Shown in pieces: positions 1 to 8,721 of a stretch of 38,940 nucleotides of DNA. The DNA is from an uncultured Ralstonia sp. GTDB taxonomy: Bacteria > Pseudomonadota > Gammaproteobacteria > Burkholderiales > Burkholderiaceae. The DNA lies in NCBI GenBank assembly GCA_913056305.1, contig CAJXMR010000026.1, positions 1 through 38,940 on the forward strand, in the 5' to 3' direction. Within the stretch, counting starts at the first letter, position 1, and every line of letters begins with the position of its first letter. The translations under genes and the position numbers were made by a program. The notes beneath the pieces are model-generated. The model had not been told where the DNA came from. It saw nothing but the letters and a program-made list of their open reading frames with translations, and did no database searches.

Positions 1-594
1 GCCGCCGGCCCCGCGCCGGCCGCACCGCGCCGGTCCGCGCCTGCGCCGACCCTCTGGCGCCGCGTGCTGAGCTGGTTGACCACGCCCGGCGTGCCAGGCG
101 GGGTTTTCGGCCTGGGGCTGGGCGCGGGCTCGCTGGCGGTGCTGGCGCTGGGCATTGGCGTGCTGCTCGGCCGGCCGGATGCGGAGGCCCTCACCGCACG
201 CGACATCACGGCCAGCCACGTGCGTGCGCTACTGGGCGTGCGCGAGACCGACGTGCTGTCGTCGGATCGCCACACCGTCAAGCCCTGGTTCAACGGCCGC
301 ATCGACTATGCGCCGCCGGTCAACGACCTCGCCGCGCGCGGCTTCCCGCTCATTGGCGGGCGGCTGGATTACATCGACGGCCGCCCGGTGGCGGTGCTGG
401 TGTATCGCTCGTCGCAGCATCCGGTCGATCTCTATGTACGTCCGGAGCCGGGCGCCGATGCTGGCGAAACCCTGCGCACCGAACGCGGCTACCAGCTGCT
501 GCACTGGCGCACCGCCGGCATGGGCTACTGGGCCATCACCGACGCCTCCACCGACGTGGTGCGCGCCTTCGCGACCGCCGCACGTGGCGGATGA
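1..594 (+). CDS. Anti-sigma factor, C-terminal part (5' end outside window)
   Basis: The frame is open from base 1, so the gene almost certainly starts upstream; the GTG at 64 is only an internal candidate. The visible part has an Ala/Pro-rich linker, one membrane helix (roughly residues 13-36 counted from the GTG, rich in Gly, Leu and Val) and an extracytoplasmic domain of about 135 residues. That domain carries the pattern DVLSSDRHTVKPWFNG and later GGRLDYIDGRPVAVLVY, typical of single-pass anti-sigma factors that hold an ECF sigma factor at the membrane. The N-terminal sigma-binding (zinc-finger) region would lie outside the window, as would the partner sigma gene. The family call rests on the periplasmic domain only. 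Confidence 0.75.
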   Translation, partial: AAGPAPAAPRRSAPAPTLWRRVLSWLTTPGVPGGVFGLGLGAGSLAVLALGIGVLLGRPDAEALTARDITASHVRALLGVRETDVLSSDRHTVKPWFNGRIDYAPPVNDLAARGFPLIGGRLDYIDGRPVAVLVYRSSQHPVDLYVRPEPGADAGETLRTERGYQLLHWRTAGMGYWAITDASTDVVRAFATAARGG

Positions 595-862
595 TCGACT
601 TCAAACGTTTGCGCTTGCCCTGGATCCGCGCGCGGCGTACTCGCGCTCGCTAAGGTGGTTGCCACCGGCAAATGCCCGCCGTTCCCAGAGGCTCACGTGG
701 TACTCGCGCGGATGCCCGTGCCGCATTGGCCAATTGCGTGTGCCGATTGTGAAGACCGTGAAGGAAATGCAAGCGGCCTTCGTCGTCGACATCCGTGTCG
801 TCAGCCTGCCGCAGGCCCGCGATCCATAACGCTCACCGATCACCGCTCAAGCTGAGCGCGCC

Positions 863-907
863 CCTTGCCGTTTACGTCAATAGTGTTTCATTGATGACAC
901 GGCAAGG
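863..907. repeat. Nested inverted repeat upstream of wspA
   Basis: CCTTGCCGT at 863-871 is the exact reverse complement of ACGGCAAGG at 899-907. The 27 bases between contain a second small dyad (TCAT-TG-ATGA, flanked by GTG and CAC). It could be an operator or a cruciform-forming site. There is no U-tract, so it is not an obvious terminator. Confidence 0.5.
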
Positions 908-988
908 ACATACCCGAATTTCCGCGAAACTCCACGGGTTTCGTCACCGCGCACGGGTGCCTTCCATTACTATGCAACGCAGTCTGAA

Positions 989-1007
989 ACGGCGCTTAAT
1001 GCGCCGT
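989..1007. repeat. Perfect hairpin in the wspA leader
   Basis: ACGGCGC-TTAAT-GCGCCGT is a perfect 7-bp stem with a 5-nt loop, ending 38 bases before the wspA start codon. It lies in the likely 5' untranslated region. An operator or an mRNA structure are both possible. Confidence 0.5.
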
Positions 1008-1045
1008 CCCTACGCGTTTCCTTTTCCGCATCCCCGACATCCAAC

Positions 1046-2722
1046 ATGGTTTCCGCCACGCCCCGCATCAGCAACGCAACCCTGGCAGGCATGCTTCGCG
1101 GCGGCCGCTTCACCCTCGGCAACCGGATCGTCGTCAGCTTTGGCGTGCTGCTCGTGCTGATGCTGGTGATGGCCGCCATCTCCTACACGCGCCTGCAGAA
1201 CATCGACCAGGAAGCGTTCAGCCTGCAGCGCGATTCCGTGCCGGGCCTGTTCCTCGCCACCTCGATGCGCGCGGCCACGCGCAACAGCTATGCGGAGCTG
1301 GAGCGTGCGCTGTTTGTCGACAGCGACGCGGAGTCCATCAAGGAGGACCTCGAGCACACCGCAGAAAACCTGCGCCAGCTCAGCAAGCGTTCGACCGACT
1401 ACGAAGCCTCGATTTTCCGCGACGACGACCGCGAACGTTATCGTGCCTTCCGCGCAGCTGCCGACAAGTACGTCGCGCTCATCAATGAGTCGATGGAACT
1501 GGCCCACACGTCCAAGCCGGCCGCGCAGGCGGTGGCGGTGCGGGCCGTATCGCTGTGGAAGGCATCGACCGCGCTCGCCGATGGGCTGGTCGCCGACAAC
1601 CATGCGCGCGCCGATGAATCCGCTCAGCAGATCCAGAACGCGGTACGCACCACCGAGATCACCCTGGCCACGGCGCTGGGCTTCGTGCTGCTGGCCGCGC
1701 TGGTGCTGGGCTATGCGCTGTTTCGCGCGGTCACGGTGCCGATGGCGCGGCTGGTGGAGGTGCACGACAGCATGCGCACCGGCGACCTGACGCAGCGCCT
1801 GGACCTGCACCGCACCGATGAGTTCGGCACGCTGGAAGAAGGCTTCAACCGCATGAGCGAGGAGCTGACCGCCCTGGTGTCGCAGGCGCAGAAATCGTCG
1901 CTGCAGGTGACGACCTCGGTGGCCGAGATTGCCGCCACCTCCAAGGAGCAGCAGGCCACCGCCGCCGAGACCGCCGCCACCACCACCGAGATCGGCGCGA
2001 CCTCGCGCGAGATCTTCGCCACCTCGCGCGACCTGCTGCGCACCATGAACGAGGTGTCGGGCGTGGCCGAGCAGTCCGCCACGCTGGCCGGCGCCAGCCA
2101 GAGCGGCCTCACGCGCATGGAAGACACCATGCGTGGCGTGATGGAAGCCGCCGGCTCGGTCAACGCCAAGCTGGCCATCCTCAACGAGAAGGCCACCAAC
2201 ATCAACCAGGTGGTCTCCACCATCACCAAGGTGGCCGACCAGACCAACCTGCTGTCGCTCAACGCCGCCATCGAGGCCGAGAAGGCCGGCGAATACGGGC
2301 GCGGGTTTGCGGTGGTCGCTACCGAGATCCGCCGCCTGGCCGACCAGACCGCCGTGGCCACCTACGACATCGAGCAGACCGTCAAGGAGATCCAGTCCGC
2401 CGTGTCGGCCGGCGTGATGGGCATGGACAAGTTCTCGGAAGAAGTGCGGCGCGGCATGCGCGACGTGCAGCAGGTCGGCGGGCAGCTCTCGCAGATCATC
2501 GCCGAGGTGCAGGCGCTGGCGCCGCGCTTCCAGATGGTCAACGAGGGCATGCAGACGCAGGCGACCGGCGCCGAGCAGATCACGCAGGCGCTGTCGCAGC
2601 TGTCGGAGGCCGCGCAGCAGACGGCGGAATCGCTGCGCCAGTCGTCGCAGGCGATTGACGACCTCACGCTGGTGGCCAACCAGCTGCGCACCGGTGTGTC
2701 GCGCTTCAAGCTCGAAGCCTGA
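1046..2722 (+). CDS. wspA: WspA-type methyl-accepting chemotaxis receptor
   Basis: Membrane chemoreceptor that senses surface contact or envelope stress and controls the WspE kinase. The order seen is a membrane helix at residues 27-47, a helical periplasmic domain (four-helix-bundle type) to about 200, a second helix at about 205-226, HAMP to about 280, then the cytoplasmic signalling coiled coil. The conserved hairpin tip is at about 391-425 ([20 protein letters not shown]). The length of 558 is usual for WspA. The receptor name rests on its place at the head of a complete wsp gene set. The ATG at 1046 has no strong ribosome-binding site; an ATG at 1091 is an alternative start. No C-terminal CheR-tethering pentapeptide is present (the protein ends RFKLEA). 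Confidence 0.92.
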   Translation: MVSATPRISNATLAGMLRGGRFTLGNRIVVSFGVLLVLMLVMAAISYTRLQNIDQEAFSLQRDSVPGLFLATSMRAATRNSYAELERALFVDSDAESIKEDLEHTAENLRQLSKRSTDYEASIFRDDDRERYRAFRAAADKYVALINESMELAHTSKPAAQAVAVRAVSLWKASTALADGLVADNHARADESAQQIQNAVRTTEITLATALGFVLLAALVLGYALFRAVTVPMARLVEVHDSMRTGDLTQRLDLHRTDEFGTLEEGFNRMSEELTALVSQAQKSSLQVTTSVAEIAATSKEQQATAAETAATTTEIGATSREIFATSRDLLRTMNEVSGVAEQSATLAGASQSGLTRMEDTMRGVMEAAGSVNAKLAILNEKATNINQVVSTITKVADQTNLLSLNAAIEAEKAGEYGRGFAVVATEIRRLADQTAVATYDIEQTVKEIQSAVSAGVMGMDKFSEEVRRGMRDVQQVGGQLSQIIAEVQALAPRFQMVNEGMQTQATGAEQITQALSQLSEAAQQTAESLRQSSQAIDDLTLVANQLRTGVSRFKLEA

Positions 2723-2751
2723 GCGGCGCAGCCAGCAGTAGCGAGGCGGCC

Positions 2752-3243
2752 ATGCTGTATCTCCTGTTTGAACTCGACGACGAGCGCTACGCGCTGGGCG
2801 TGGCGCAGATTGCCGAAGTGCTCGCGCTCAGCAGCCCGAAGTCGATTCCCGGCGCACCCGCCTGGGTGGCCGGCGTGATCGAGCGCAACGGCGTGCCGGT
2901 GCCGGTGATCGACGTCTCGCAACTCGCGCTCGGGCGGCCCGCGCGGCCGTTGCGTTCCACGCGGCTGGTGCTGGTGCGCTATGAGGCCGATGGCGTCGAT
3001 GATGCCGCTGGTCACGACGAGGCGCCGCTGCTCGGCCTGATCCTGGAGCGCGCCACCCACACCCGCCGCATTGAGGCCGCACAGTTTGCCGACAGCGGCG
3101 TGGCGACGCCGCATGCGCGCTGGCTGGGGCCGGTGGCGAGCGACGCCACCGGGCTGGTCCAGCGCATCGAGGTGCAGCAGATGCTGGATGACGACGTGCG
3201 GGCGCTGCTGTTTCCGGCCCTTCCGGCTGGAAGGGCGGCCTGA
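2752..3243 (+). CDS. wspB: CheW-like coupling protein WspB
   Basis: A 163-residue single CheW domain that would link the WspA receptor to the WspE kinase in the cytoplasm. It begins with the typical pattern LYLLFELDDERYALGVAQIAEVL and carries GAPAWVAGVIERNGVPVPVIDV, the CheW core strand-turn pattern. It follows wspA by 29 bases and precedes wspC by 5 bases, so the genes are cotranscribed. A weak ribosome-binding site (GAGG) lies upstream. It is distinguished from WspD, the second CheW protein of the operon, by order and by lacking an N-terminal cysteine region. Confidence 0.9.
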   Translation: MLYLLFELDDERYALGVAQIAEVLALSSPKSIPGAPAWVAGVIERNGVPVPVIDVSQLALGRPARPLRSTRLVLVRYEADGVDDAAGHDEAPLLGLILERATHTRRIEAAQFADSGVATPHARWLGPVASDATGLVQRIEVQQMLDDDVRALLFPALPAGRAA

Positions 3244-3248
3244 AGCGG

Positions 3249-4631
3249 ATGGACGTCATGAGCATCGTCGACCCCCGCTTCGAAGCCTGGCTCTCGCACG
3301 AGACCGGCATCGACGCGCCGTCGCTGGGCGTCAATGCGCTGGAGCGCGTGGTGCTGGAGCGTGCGCGTCGGCTGCAGGCCAACGACGCCACGCCAGTCGA
3401 CGCCGCCACCATCGACGCGTACTGGTTGCGCCTGAACACCTCCGAGGCAGAACGCCAGGCGCTGATCGAAGCGCTGGTGGTGCCCGAGACCTGGTTCTTC
3501 CGCGACCGCGAGGCCTTTGCCACCCTGGCCCAGCAGGCGCATGCGCGCCTGGTGCGCGAGCCGATGCGCGTGCTGCGCATCCTCAGCGTGCCGTGTTCGA
3601 CCGGCGAGGAACCCTATTCCGCCGCGATGGCCTTGCTGGACGCCGGCATCGACCCGGCGCGCTTTGCCATCGACGCCATCGACATCAGCGGCCGTGCCAT
3701 CGAGCAGGCGCAGCGCGCGGTCTACGGGCGCAATGCGTTCCGCGGCCATCCGCTCACTTTCCGCGAGCACCACTTCAGCGAGGCCAAGGACAGTTGGCGC
3801 CTGGGCGAACACGTGCAACAGCGCGTGCGCTTCGTCCAGGGCAACCTCTTCGATGCGGTCACCGGCGGTGAAGCCCGCTACGACTTCATCTTCTGCCGCA
3901 ACGTCCTGATCTATTTCCACCGCGAGGCGCAGGACCGCGCCATCCACCGGCTCGACGCGCAACTGGCCGACGGCGGCATGATCTTCGTCGGGCCGGCCGA
4001 GACCGGGCTGATGATGCGGCATGCGATGACGTCGGCGCGCATTCCGCTGGCGTTCGCCTTCCATCGCGCATCGGCCGGCGATGCGCCGGTGCGTGCCGCG
4101 ATGCCGTTCAGTCTGCCGCTGGCCGACCTACCGGCGGCAACCTCCAGCTTGCCCACGTTCGCGGCGCTGACTGTACGGCGCCCAGTGGGTGCGCAGCAGC
4201 CGAGCGGGGTGCCGGTCGCGCCGCGCGTGACCATGCCGCTGCCTGTCCCGGCCTTGCCGCAGGTGTTGCCGGACCTGGCCGACGCGCGGCGCCTGGCCGA
4301 TGCGGGCCAGTTTGACGAGGCCGAGCGCATCGCCAACGAGATCGCCAGCCTGCAGGCGCCGGAGGCCGACACCTTCTACCTGCTCGGCCTGATTGCCGAT
4401 GCGCGCGGGCGGCATGCGGATGCGGGCGACTGCTACCGCAAGACGCTGTATCTCGACCCGACGCACTACGAGGCGCTCACGCACCTGGCTGCGCTGCTCG
4501 ACGTGGGCGGCGACGCGGTGGGTGCGCGGCAGCTGATGCTGCGGGCACAACGCGCCATGGCACGCCAGAACAGGGCGCACACCGATGCGCCGGATCACAC
4601 AAGAGGAGCCCATGGGTCGCGCCGTTCATGA
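3249..4631 (+). CDS. wspC: CheR-type receptor methyltransferase with TPR, WspC
   Basis: Cytoplasmic S-adenosylmethionine-dependent methyltransferase that would methylate glutamates of WspA and tune signalling. The CheR catalytic domain fills residues 1-270: VPETWFFRD at 78-86, the SAM-binding segment CSTGEEPYS at 116-124, and FCRNVLIYF near 215-223. A Pro/Ala-rich linker follows (about 275-340), then tetratricopeptide repeats at about 345-430 (FYLLGLIADARGRHADAGDC). The TPR tail is characteristic of WspC and absent from classical CheR. An ATG at 3258 is an equally possible start. The end overlaps the start of wspD by 20 bases, suggesting translational coupling. Confidence 0.93.
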   Translation: MDVMSIVDPRFEAWLSHETGIDAPSLGVNALERVVLERARRLQANDATPVDAATIDAYWLRLNTSEAERQALIEALVVPETWFFRDREAFATLAQQAHARLVREPMRVLRILSVPCSTGEEPYSAAMALLDAGIDPARFAIDAIDISGRAIEQAQRAVYGRNAFRGHPLTFREHHFSEAKDSWRLGEHVQQRVRFVQGNLFDAVTGGEARYDFIFCRNVLIYFHREAQDRAIHRLDAQLADGGMIFVGPAETGLMMRHAMTSARIPLAFAFHRASAGDAPVRAAMPFSLPLADLPAATSSLPTFAALTVRRPVGAQQPSGVPVAPRVTMPLPVPALPQVLPDLADARRLADAGQFDEAERIANEIASLQAPEADTFYLLGLIADARGRHADAGDCYRKTLYLDPTHYEALTHLAALLDVGGDAVGARQLMLRAQRAMARQNRAHTDAPDHTRGAHGSRRS

Positions 4632-5331
4632 CCACGCGGGCGTGACAACGCTCGTTAACGATTGCTGGAACCGCATCGGCACGCGCGGCGACGGCTCGTG
4701 CCCGCGCCTGCCCGAGCACTTTCGCTGCCTGAACTGCCCGGTGTTTGAGCAAGGCGCGGCCGCACTGCTCGACCGCGCGCTGTCCGACGACGACCTGGCT
4801 GTTGCCGCGCAGGCCAGCCGCACCTCCAGCCGCCGCCGCGAAGAGGACGCCGAAGCGGACGCCAATGCGGCGGCCGCGCACGCGGTGCTGGTGTTCCGCA
4901 TTGCCGGCGAATGGCTGGCCTTGCCCGCCGCGGCACTGCGACAGGTCGACAAGCCGCGCGCCATCCATCCGCTGCCGCACCGGCGCAAGGGCGCGGTGCT
5001 GGGGCTGGTCAACATTCGCGGCGCACTCACCGTCACGGTATCGCTGGGCAAGCTGCTGCAGCTCGATCACGCCGGCACCGGCAAGCATGCCGCCCGCAAC
5101 GGCTACGCACGCCTGCTGGTGGCAACGCACCACGACGAGCCGGTGGCCTTTCCGGTGGACGAGGTGGAGGGCGTGCTGCGCTTTCCGGCGGCGGCGCTGC
5201 TGCCGGTGCCGTCCACGCTCACGCACGCCACCGTGCTGCACGCACGCGGCGTGCTGCCGTGGCGCGAGACCACCATCGGCCTGCTCGACGTTGACCGCCT
5301 GTTCGACTCGATTGCCCGGAGCCTGCGATGA
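4612..5331 (+). CDS. wspD: CheW-like coupling protein WspD
   Basis: Second coupling protein of the Wsp complex, 239 residues. I start it at 4612 because AGAGGAG lies just upstream; an in-frame ATG at 4585 lies deeper inside wspC and lacks such a site. The N-terminal 50 residues carry four cysteines (positions 18, 30, 39 and 42, ending FRCLNCPVF), a feature of WspD proteins that suggests metal or redox chemistry, not proven here. The CheW domain follows from about residue 88 (VLVFRIAGEWLALPAAALRQV), with GAVLGLVNIRGALTVTVSL as its core. Its stop overlaps the wspE start (ATGA). Confidence 0.92.
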   Translation: MGRAVHDHAGVTTLVNDCWNRIGTRGDGSCPRLPEHFRCLNCPVFEQGAAALLDRALSDDDLAVAAQASRTSSRRREEDAEADANAAAAHAVLVFRIAGEWLALPAAALRQVDKPRAIHPLPHRRKGAVLGLVNIRGALTVTVSLGKLLQLDHAGTGKHAARNGYARLLVATHHDEPVAFPVDEVEGVLRFPAAALLPVPSTLTHATVLHARGVLPWRETTIGLLDVDRLFDSIARSLR

Positions 5332-7670
5332 GCACCGATGACGATCTGGGCCGCCAGTCGCTGCTCGCGCTGTTCCACGAAGAGGCGCAGACGCAGACGC
5401 GCGTGCTGTCCTCCGGGCTGCTGACGCTGGAGCACGCCCCAACCGACACCCGCGCGCTGGAGGCGTGCATGCGTGCCGCGCATTCGCTCAAGGGCGCGGC
5501 GCGCATCATCGGCCTGCAGGACGGCGTGGACGTGGCGCACCGGATGGAGGAGTGGTTCGTAGCCGCGCAACGCGGCGAGCTGCCGCTGTCTGCCCACCAT
5601 ATCGACGTGCTGCTGCGCGGGACCGATCTGCTGCTGCGCGTGGGGGAGCCAGGCAAGGGTGGGCAGGTCACGCGCGCGGAGATCGACGCGTTCATCGCCA
5701 GCGCGTCCGCTTCGGAGGCGTCGCCGCCATTGCCCGGGCCCGCTACGGCCGGCCGTGCGGAACAAGACGCGGAGGATGCGACGCTGCGCGCCGCGCTGGC
5801 ATTGCTGGGTGCGGAAAGCGCGGCGCTCGCGGCACCGCCGCAAGCCGCTGAGCCGGCCAGCGAATCGCCCGCGCCGCTGCCTGTTGCCGACGATCCGCCC
5901 GCGGCCCGCATGGCCGGCACGCGCGACGCGCAACGCATGCTGCGCGTGCGCGCCGACAACCTCGACCGCCTGCTGAGCCTCTCAGGCGAATCGCTGGTCG
6001 AATCGCGCTGGCTCAAGCCGTTTGCCGAATCGATGCTGCGCGTCAAGCGTTCCCACCGCGAGGCAGCACACGCGCTCGACGTGTTCTACGAGAACCAGGT
6101 GGAACGCCTCGACCCCGATACGCACGCCGCGCTCAACGAAGTGCGGCAGATGCTCGGCAACCTGCAGCAGGCGCTGGGCGAGCATATCGACGATCTGGAC
6201 CGCTTCGACCGCCGCAGCACCAACCTCGCGCAGCAGCTTTATGACGAGGCGCTGCAATGCCGGATGCGGCCGTTTGGCGATGCCACGCACGCCTACCCGC
6301 GCCTGGTGCGCGACCTCGCGCGCTCGCTGGGCAAGCGCGTGCGGTTCTCGATCGTCGGCGAGGCCACGCAGGTCGACCGCGACATCCTCGACATGCTGGA
6401 CGCGCCGCTGGGCCACCTGCTGCGCAATGCGCTGGACCACGGCGTCGAGACGCCCGAGCAGCGCGCCGCGCTCGGCAAGCCGGCCGAGGCGACGGTCACG
6501 CTGGAGGCGCGCCATTCCGCCGGCAAGCTGCTGATTGCCATCGCCGACGACGGCGCCGGCATCGACCTGGAGGCGGTGCGTGCGGCCGTGGTGCGGCGCG
6601 GCTTGTCCGATGCCGATACGGCCAGCCGACTGTCCGACCATGAACTGCTCGAATTCCTGCTGCTGCCGGGTTTCTCGATGCGCGAGCAGGTGACGGACGT
6701 GTCCGGTCGCGGGGTCGGGCTCGACGCGGTGCACGAGATGGTCAAGGCCGTGCGCGGGACGGTGCGCATCCACAACGAGCCGGGCCGGGGTGCGCGCTTC
6801 GTGCTGCAGTTGCCGCTCACGCTGTCGGTCATCCGCAGCCTGCTGGTGGATGTGGGTGGCGAGGCGTATGCGTTTCCGCTGGCCTACGTGCGGCGCACGC
6901 TGGAGCTGTCGCGCAGCCAGATCGACATGCTCGAAGGCCAGCAGCATTTCGCATTCGAAGGCCGGCCGGTTGGGCTGGTCATGGCGCACCAGTTGCTCGG
7001 CACGCCCACGCCCGACAAGGCCCGCGACAGCGTGGCCGTGGTCGTCATCGGCGAGGGCGAGCAGACGTACGGCATTGCGGTCGACCGCTTCCTGGGCGAG
7101 CGCATGCTGGTGGTGCAGCCGCTCGACGCGCGCCTGGGCAAGGTGCGAGACATCGCCGCCGCCGCGCTGATGGAGAACGGTGACGCCGTCCTGATCGTCG
7201 ACGTGGACGACCTGCTGCGCTCGGTCGACAAGCTGGTGCGCGGCGGTCAGTTGGACAAGGTGCAGCGCGGCCAGGGCGTGGCGGTGACGCAGCAGAAGCA
7301 TGTGCTGGTGGTGGACGATTCACTGACCGTGCGCGAGCTGGAGCGCAAGCTGCTGGAGAAACGCGGCTATGCAGTGACGGTGGCGGTGGACGGCATGGAT
7401 GGCTGGAATGCCCTGCGCGGCACGCAGGTCGACCTGGTCGTCACTGACATCGACATGCCGCGCATGGACGGCATCGAACTCGTCACCCTCATCAAGCGCG
7501 ACGCCGTGCTCAAGACCCTGCCCGTGATGATCGTCTCGTACAAGGATCGAGAAGAAGACCGCCGGCGCGGGCTGGATGCCGGTGCGGACTATTACCTGGC
7601 CAAGGGCAGCTTCCATGACGAAGCGCTGCTCGATGCCGTGCGGGATTTGATCGGCGAGGCGCGCGCATGA
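5328..7670 (+). CDS. wspE: Hybrid histidine kinase WspE (CheA-REC)
   Basis: Cytoplasmic CheA-like kinase of 780 residues that phosphorylates the WspR cyclase and the WspF methylesterase. Order seen: an HPt domain with His52 in MRAAHSLKGAARIIGL; an Ala/Pro-rich linker to about 195; a helical dimerisation segment; an ATP-binding domain with the N box GHLLRNALDHGVE, then IADDGAGID and SGRGVGLDAV; a CheW-like regulatory domain; and a C-terminal receiver starting near 660 (HVLVVDDSLTVRELE) with phosphoacceptor Asp707 in VVTDIDMP. All key residues are present, so it should be active. It overlaps wspD and wspF by 4 bases each. Confidence 0.95.
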   Translation: MSTDDDLGRQSLLALFHEEAQTQTRVLSSGLLTLEHAPTDTRALEACMRAAHSLKGAARIIGLQDGVDVAHRMEEWFVAAQRGELPLSAHHIDVLLRGTDLLLRVGEPGKGGQVTRAEIDAFIASASASEASPPLPGPATAGRAEQDAEDATLRAALALLGAESAALAAPPQAAEPASESPAPLPVADDPPAARMAGTRDAQRMLRVRADNLDRLLSLSGESLVESRWLKPFAESMLRVKRSHREAAHALDVFYENQVERLDPDTHAALNEVRQMLGNLQQALGEHIDDLDRFDRRSTNLAQQLYDEALQCRMRPFGDATHAYPRLVRDLARSLGKRVRFSIVGEATQVDRDILDMLDAPLGHLLRNALDHGVETPEQRAALGKPAEATVTLEARHSAGKLLIAIADDGAGIDLEAVRAAVVRRGLSDADTASRLSDHELLEFLLLPGFSMREQVTDVSGRGVGLDAVHEMVKAVRGTVRIHNEPGRGARFVLQLPLTLSVIRSLLVDVGGEAYAFPLAYVRRTLELSRSQIDMLEGQQHFAFEGRPVGLVMAHQLLGTPTPDKARDSVAVVVIGEGEQTYGIAVDRFLGERMLVVQPLDARLGKVRDIAAAALMENGDAVLIVDVDDLLRSVDKLVRGGQLDKVQRGQGVAVTQQKHVLVVDDSLTVRELERKLLEKRGYAVTVAVDGMDGWNALRGTQVDLVVTDIDMPRMDGIELVTLIKRDAVLKTLPVMIVSYKDREEDRRRGLDAGADYYLAKGSFHDEALLDAVRDLIGEARA

Positions 7671-8668
7671 ACATCGGTATCGTCAACGACCTTCCACTGG
7701 CCGTCGAGGCACTGCGCCGCGCGATTGCCCGCCGCCCCGAGCACCGCGTGCTGTGGGTGGCGACCGACGGTGCGCAGGCGATCGACTTCTGCGCTGCGCA
7801 GCCGCCCGACGTGGTGCTGATGGACCTCATCATGCCGCGCTTCGATGGCGTCGAGGCCACGCGGCGCATCATGGCGTCGGGCAACCCGTGCGCGATCCTG
7901 GTGGTGACCAGCAGCGTGGGTGCCAACGCGTGGCGCGTGTATGAGGCGATGGGGGCTGGCGCGCTGGATGCGGTCGACACGCCCACGCTGGGCGACGGCG
8001 ATGGCGGCGCGCTGCCGCTGTTGACCAAGATCGACCAGATCGGCCGCCTGCTGGAGAAGCCGGCGGTGCCCAAGCCGGCCGTCGGCACGCCGCAACGCAA
8101 CGGCGCGGCCCCGCTGGTGGCCATTGGCGCATCGGCCGGCGGTCCGACGGCGCTGGCCAACCTGCTGGGCAAGCTGCCGGCGGACTTTGGCGCGGGCATC
8201 GCGGTGGTGCAGCACGTGGACCAGGCCTTCGCGGCAGGCATGGCGGAGTGGCTGGACGGGCAGTCCGCGCTCAAGGTGCGCGTGGCCATCGAAGGCGACC
8301 GGCCGCAGCCCGGCGTGGTGCTGCTGGCCGCCACCAACGACCATATGCACGTGCGGGAAGACGGCAGCTTCGGCTACACGCCCGAGCCCGCGTCGACGCC
8401 GTACCGTCCATCGGTCGACGTGTTCTTCCACAGCGTGGTCGAGCACTGGCAGGGCAGCGCGATTGGCGTGCTGCTGACGGGCATGGGGCGCGATGGTGCG
8501 ATCGGCCTGAAGGCGATGCGCGCCAAGGGCTATCACACCATCGCCCAGGATGAGGCGACCAGCGCGGTGTACGGCATGCCAAAGGCTGCCGCCGCGCTGG
8601 GGGCGGCACGATCGATCCTGCCGCTGGACCGGATTGCCGGCGAACTGGCCGCGCTGGTCCGGAAATGA
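7667..8668 (+). CDS. wspF: CheB-type methylesterase response regulator WspF
   Basis: Demethylates WspA and so resets the pathway; in Pseudomonas its loss locks the system on and raises c-di-GMP. The 333 residues contain a receiver domain (Asp53 in VVLMDLIMPRFDG), a linker, and the CheB catalytic domain. Its triad is recognisable: Ser in IGASAGGPTAL, His in VVQHVDQAF, and Asp in LLTGMGRDGAIGL. It starts inside the last codons of wspE (ATGA) and is followed by a 53-base gap before wspR, the largest gap within the operon. The frame is intact, with no sign of the loss-of-function changes seen in wrinkly variants. Confidence 0.95.
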   Translation: MNIGIVNDLPLAVEALRRAIARRPEHRVLWVATDGAQAIDFCAAQPPDVVLMDLIMPRFDGVEATRRIMASGNPCAILVVTSSVGANAWRVYEAMGAGALDAVDTPTLGDGDGGALPLLTKIDQIGRLLEKPAVPKPAVGTPQRNGAAPLVAIGASAGGPTALANLLGKLPADFGAGIAVVQHVDQAFAAGMAEWLDGQSALKVRVAIEGDRPQPGVVLLAATNDHMHVREDGSFGYTPEPASTPYRPSVDVFFHSVVEHWQGSAIGVLLTGMGRDGAIGLKAMRAKGYHTIAQDEATSAVYGMPKAAAALGAARSILPLDRIAGELAALVRK

Positions 8669-8691
8669 ACAACTGAACACACTTAAAGACA

Positions 8692-8711
8692 GGCCAGACA
8701 CGTATCTGGCC
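8692..8711 (+). promoter_or_regulatory. Stem-loop abutting the wspR ribosome-binding site
   Basis: GGCCAGA-CACGTA-TCTGGCC is a perfect 7-bp stem with a 6-nt loop. Its 3' arm ends one base before GGAG (8712-8715), the Shine-Dalgarno of wspR (ATG at 8722). There is no U-tract, so it is not a standard terminator. It could control ribosome access or mRNA processing, so that cyclase output is set separately from the upstream signalling proteins. Confidence 0.55.
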
Positions 8712-8721
8712 GGAGAACAAC

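Larger units (their letters stand above)
595..1045. other. 451-bp intergenic region upstream of wspA
   Basis: No convincing gene is seen. The short open frames here have no ribosome-binding site and no family resemblance. The distal half drops in GC and carries two inverted repeats (863-907 and 989-1007), so it probably holds the promoter and control sites of the wsp operon. I could not pick a clear -35/-10 pair. Confidence 0.5.

Noticed and set aside
601-843. 80-residue minus-strand frame in the gap before wspA
   Set aside because: No ribosome-binding site, no recognisable motif and codon use unlike its neighbours.
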